DNA from: Cyanobacteria bacterium UBA791
GTDB lineage: Bacteria; Cyanobacteriota; Vampirovibrionia; Gastranaerophilales; Gastranaerophilaceae
DNA: 22,446 nt
Assembly (NCBI GenBank): GCA_002297005.1
Contig: DBIX01000025.1
Location: 1-22,446 of the forward strand
Reading direction: 5' to 3'
In this document: positions 22,416 to 22,446 of the stretch, one piece after another
Position numbering within the stretch: position 1 is the first letter of the stretch
How the letters are laid out: each line of letters opens with the position of its first letter
The notes under the pieces: generated by a model
The model's input: only the letters and a program-made list of their open reading frames with translations
Told to the model about the DNA's origin: nothing
The model's database searches: none
Made by a program: the position numbers and the translations under genes

Positions 22416-22446
22416 TAGTTTACAAACAAAAAGGATATGCTGGGTA

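Overview
The window is about 22 kb of A+T-rich bacterial chromosome, densely coding on both strands. No phage, transposase or CRISPR array is seen. The features fit an anaerobe with a two-membrane envelope: a 'reverse' rubrerythrin, the MEP isoprenoid pathway (dxr), a lipoprotein solute-binding protein, exported proteins and a decayed autotransporter beta-barrel. The overall style (low GC, PAS/HisKA kinases with NarL-type regulators, uncharacterised exported proteins) resembles gut Gastranaerophilales (Melainabacteria/Vampirovibrionia). That placement is an inference and was not tested by any search.

Layout. 1-640: non-coding DNA with a tRNA-Lys(TTT) gene on the minus strand and a structured cassette built from copies of the tRNA 3' end. 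646-3389: an XRE regulator (minus), divergent from pth and a TPR protein (plus), closed by a bidirectional terminator. 3462-5451: an orphan amino-acid-binding lipoprotein divergent from dxr. 5452-7299: an exported VirB10/TrbI-like protein divergent from reverse rubrerythrin. 7376-9721: a membrane-anchored EAL phosphodiesterase with a dead GGDEF domain. 9780-10216: a second structured tRNA-end cassette, then tRNA-Leu(TAA). 10469-12383 (minus): an apparent operon of a 40-codon small protein and two exported proteins of unknown function. 12513-16097: a sulfur amino-acid operon, with a terminator-bearing leader RNA followed by mccB-like, mccA-like and a DAACS-family Na+ symporter. 16178-16504: the 3' remnant of an autotransporter. 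16547-17581: a zinc alcohol dehydrogenase. 17845-20916: a NarL-type response regulator and two paralogous PAS histidine kinases. 20944-22368: a polytopic membrane protein, possibly a GT-C glycosyltransferase.

How the parts may work together. The leader, mccB, mccA and symporter form a plausible unit that makes cysteine from cystathionine/homocysteine and an activated serine while importing a small neutral amino acid. The regulator and the two kinases form a signalling cassette with unusual ATP-binding sites and inverted repeats in its upstream region.

The strongest unexplained signal is that both tRNA genes sit beside a small cassette with the same plan. The nearest tRNA end occurs again once in direct orientation and once inverted, enclosing perfect hairpins. 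Two genes (dxr and the VirB10-like gene) also appear to be transcribed without a leader, with a TATAAT box immediately before the ATG.
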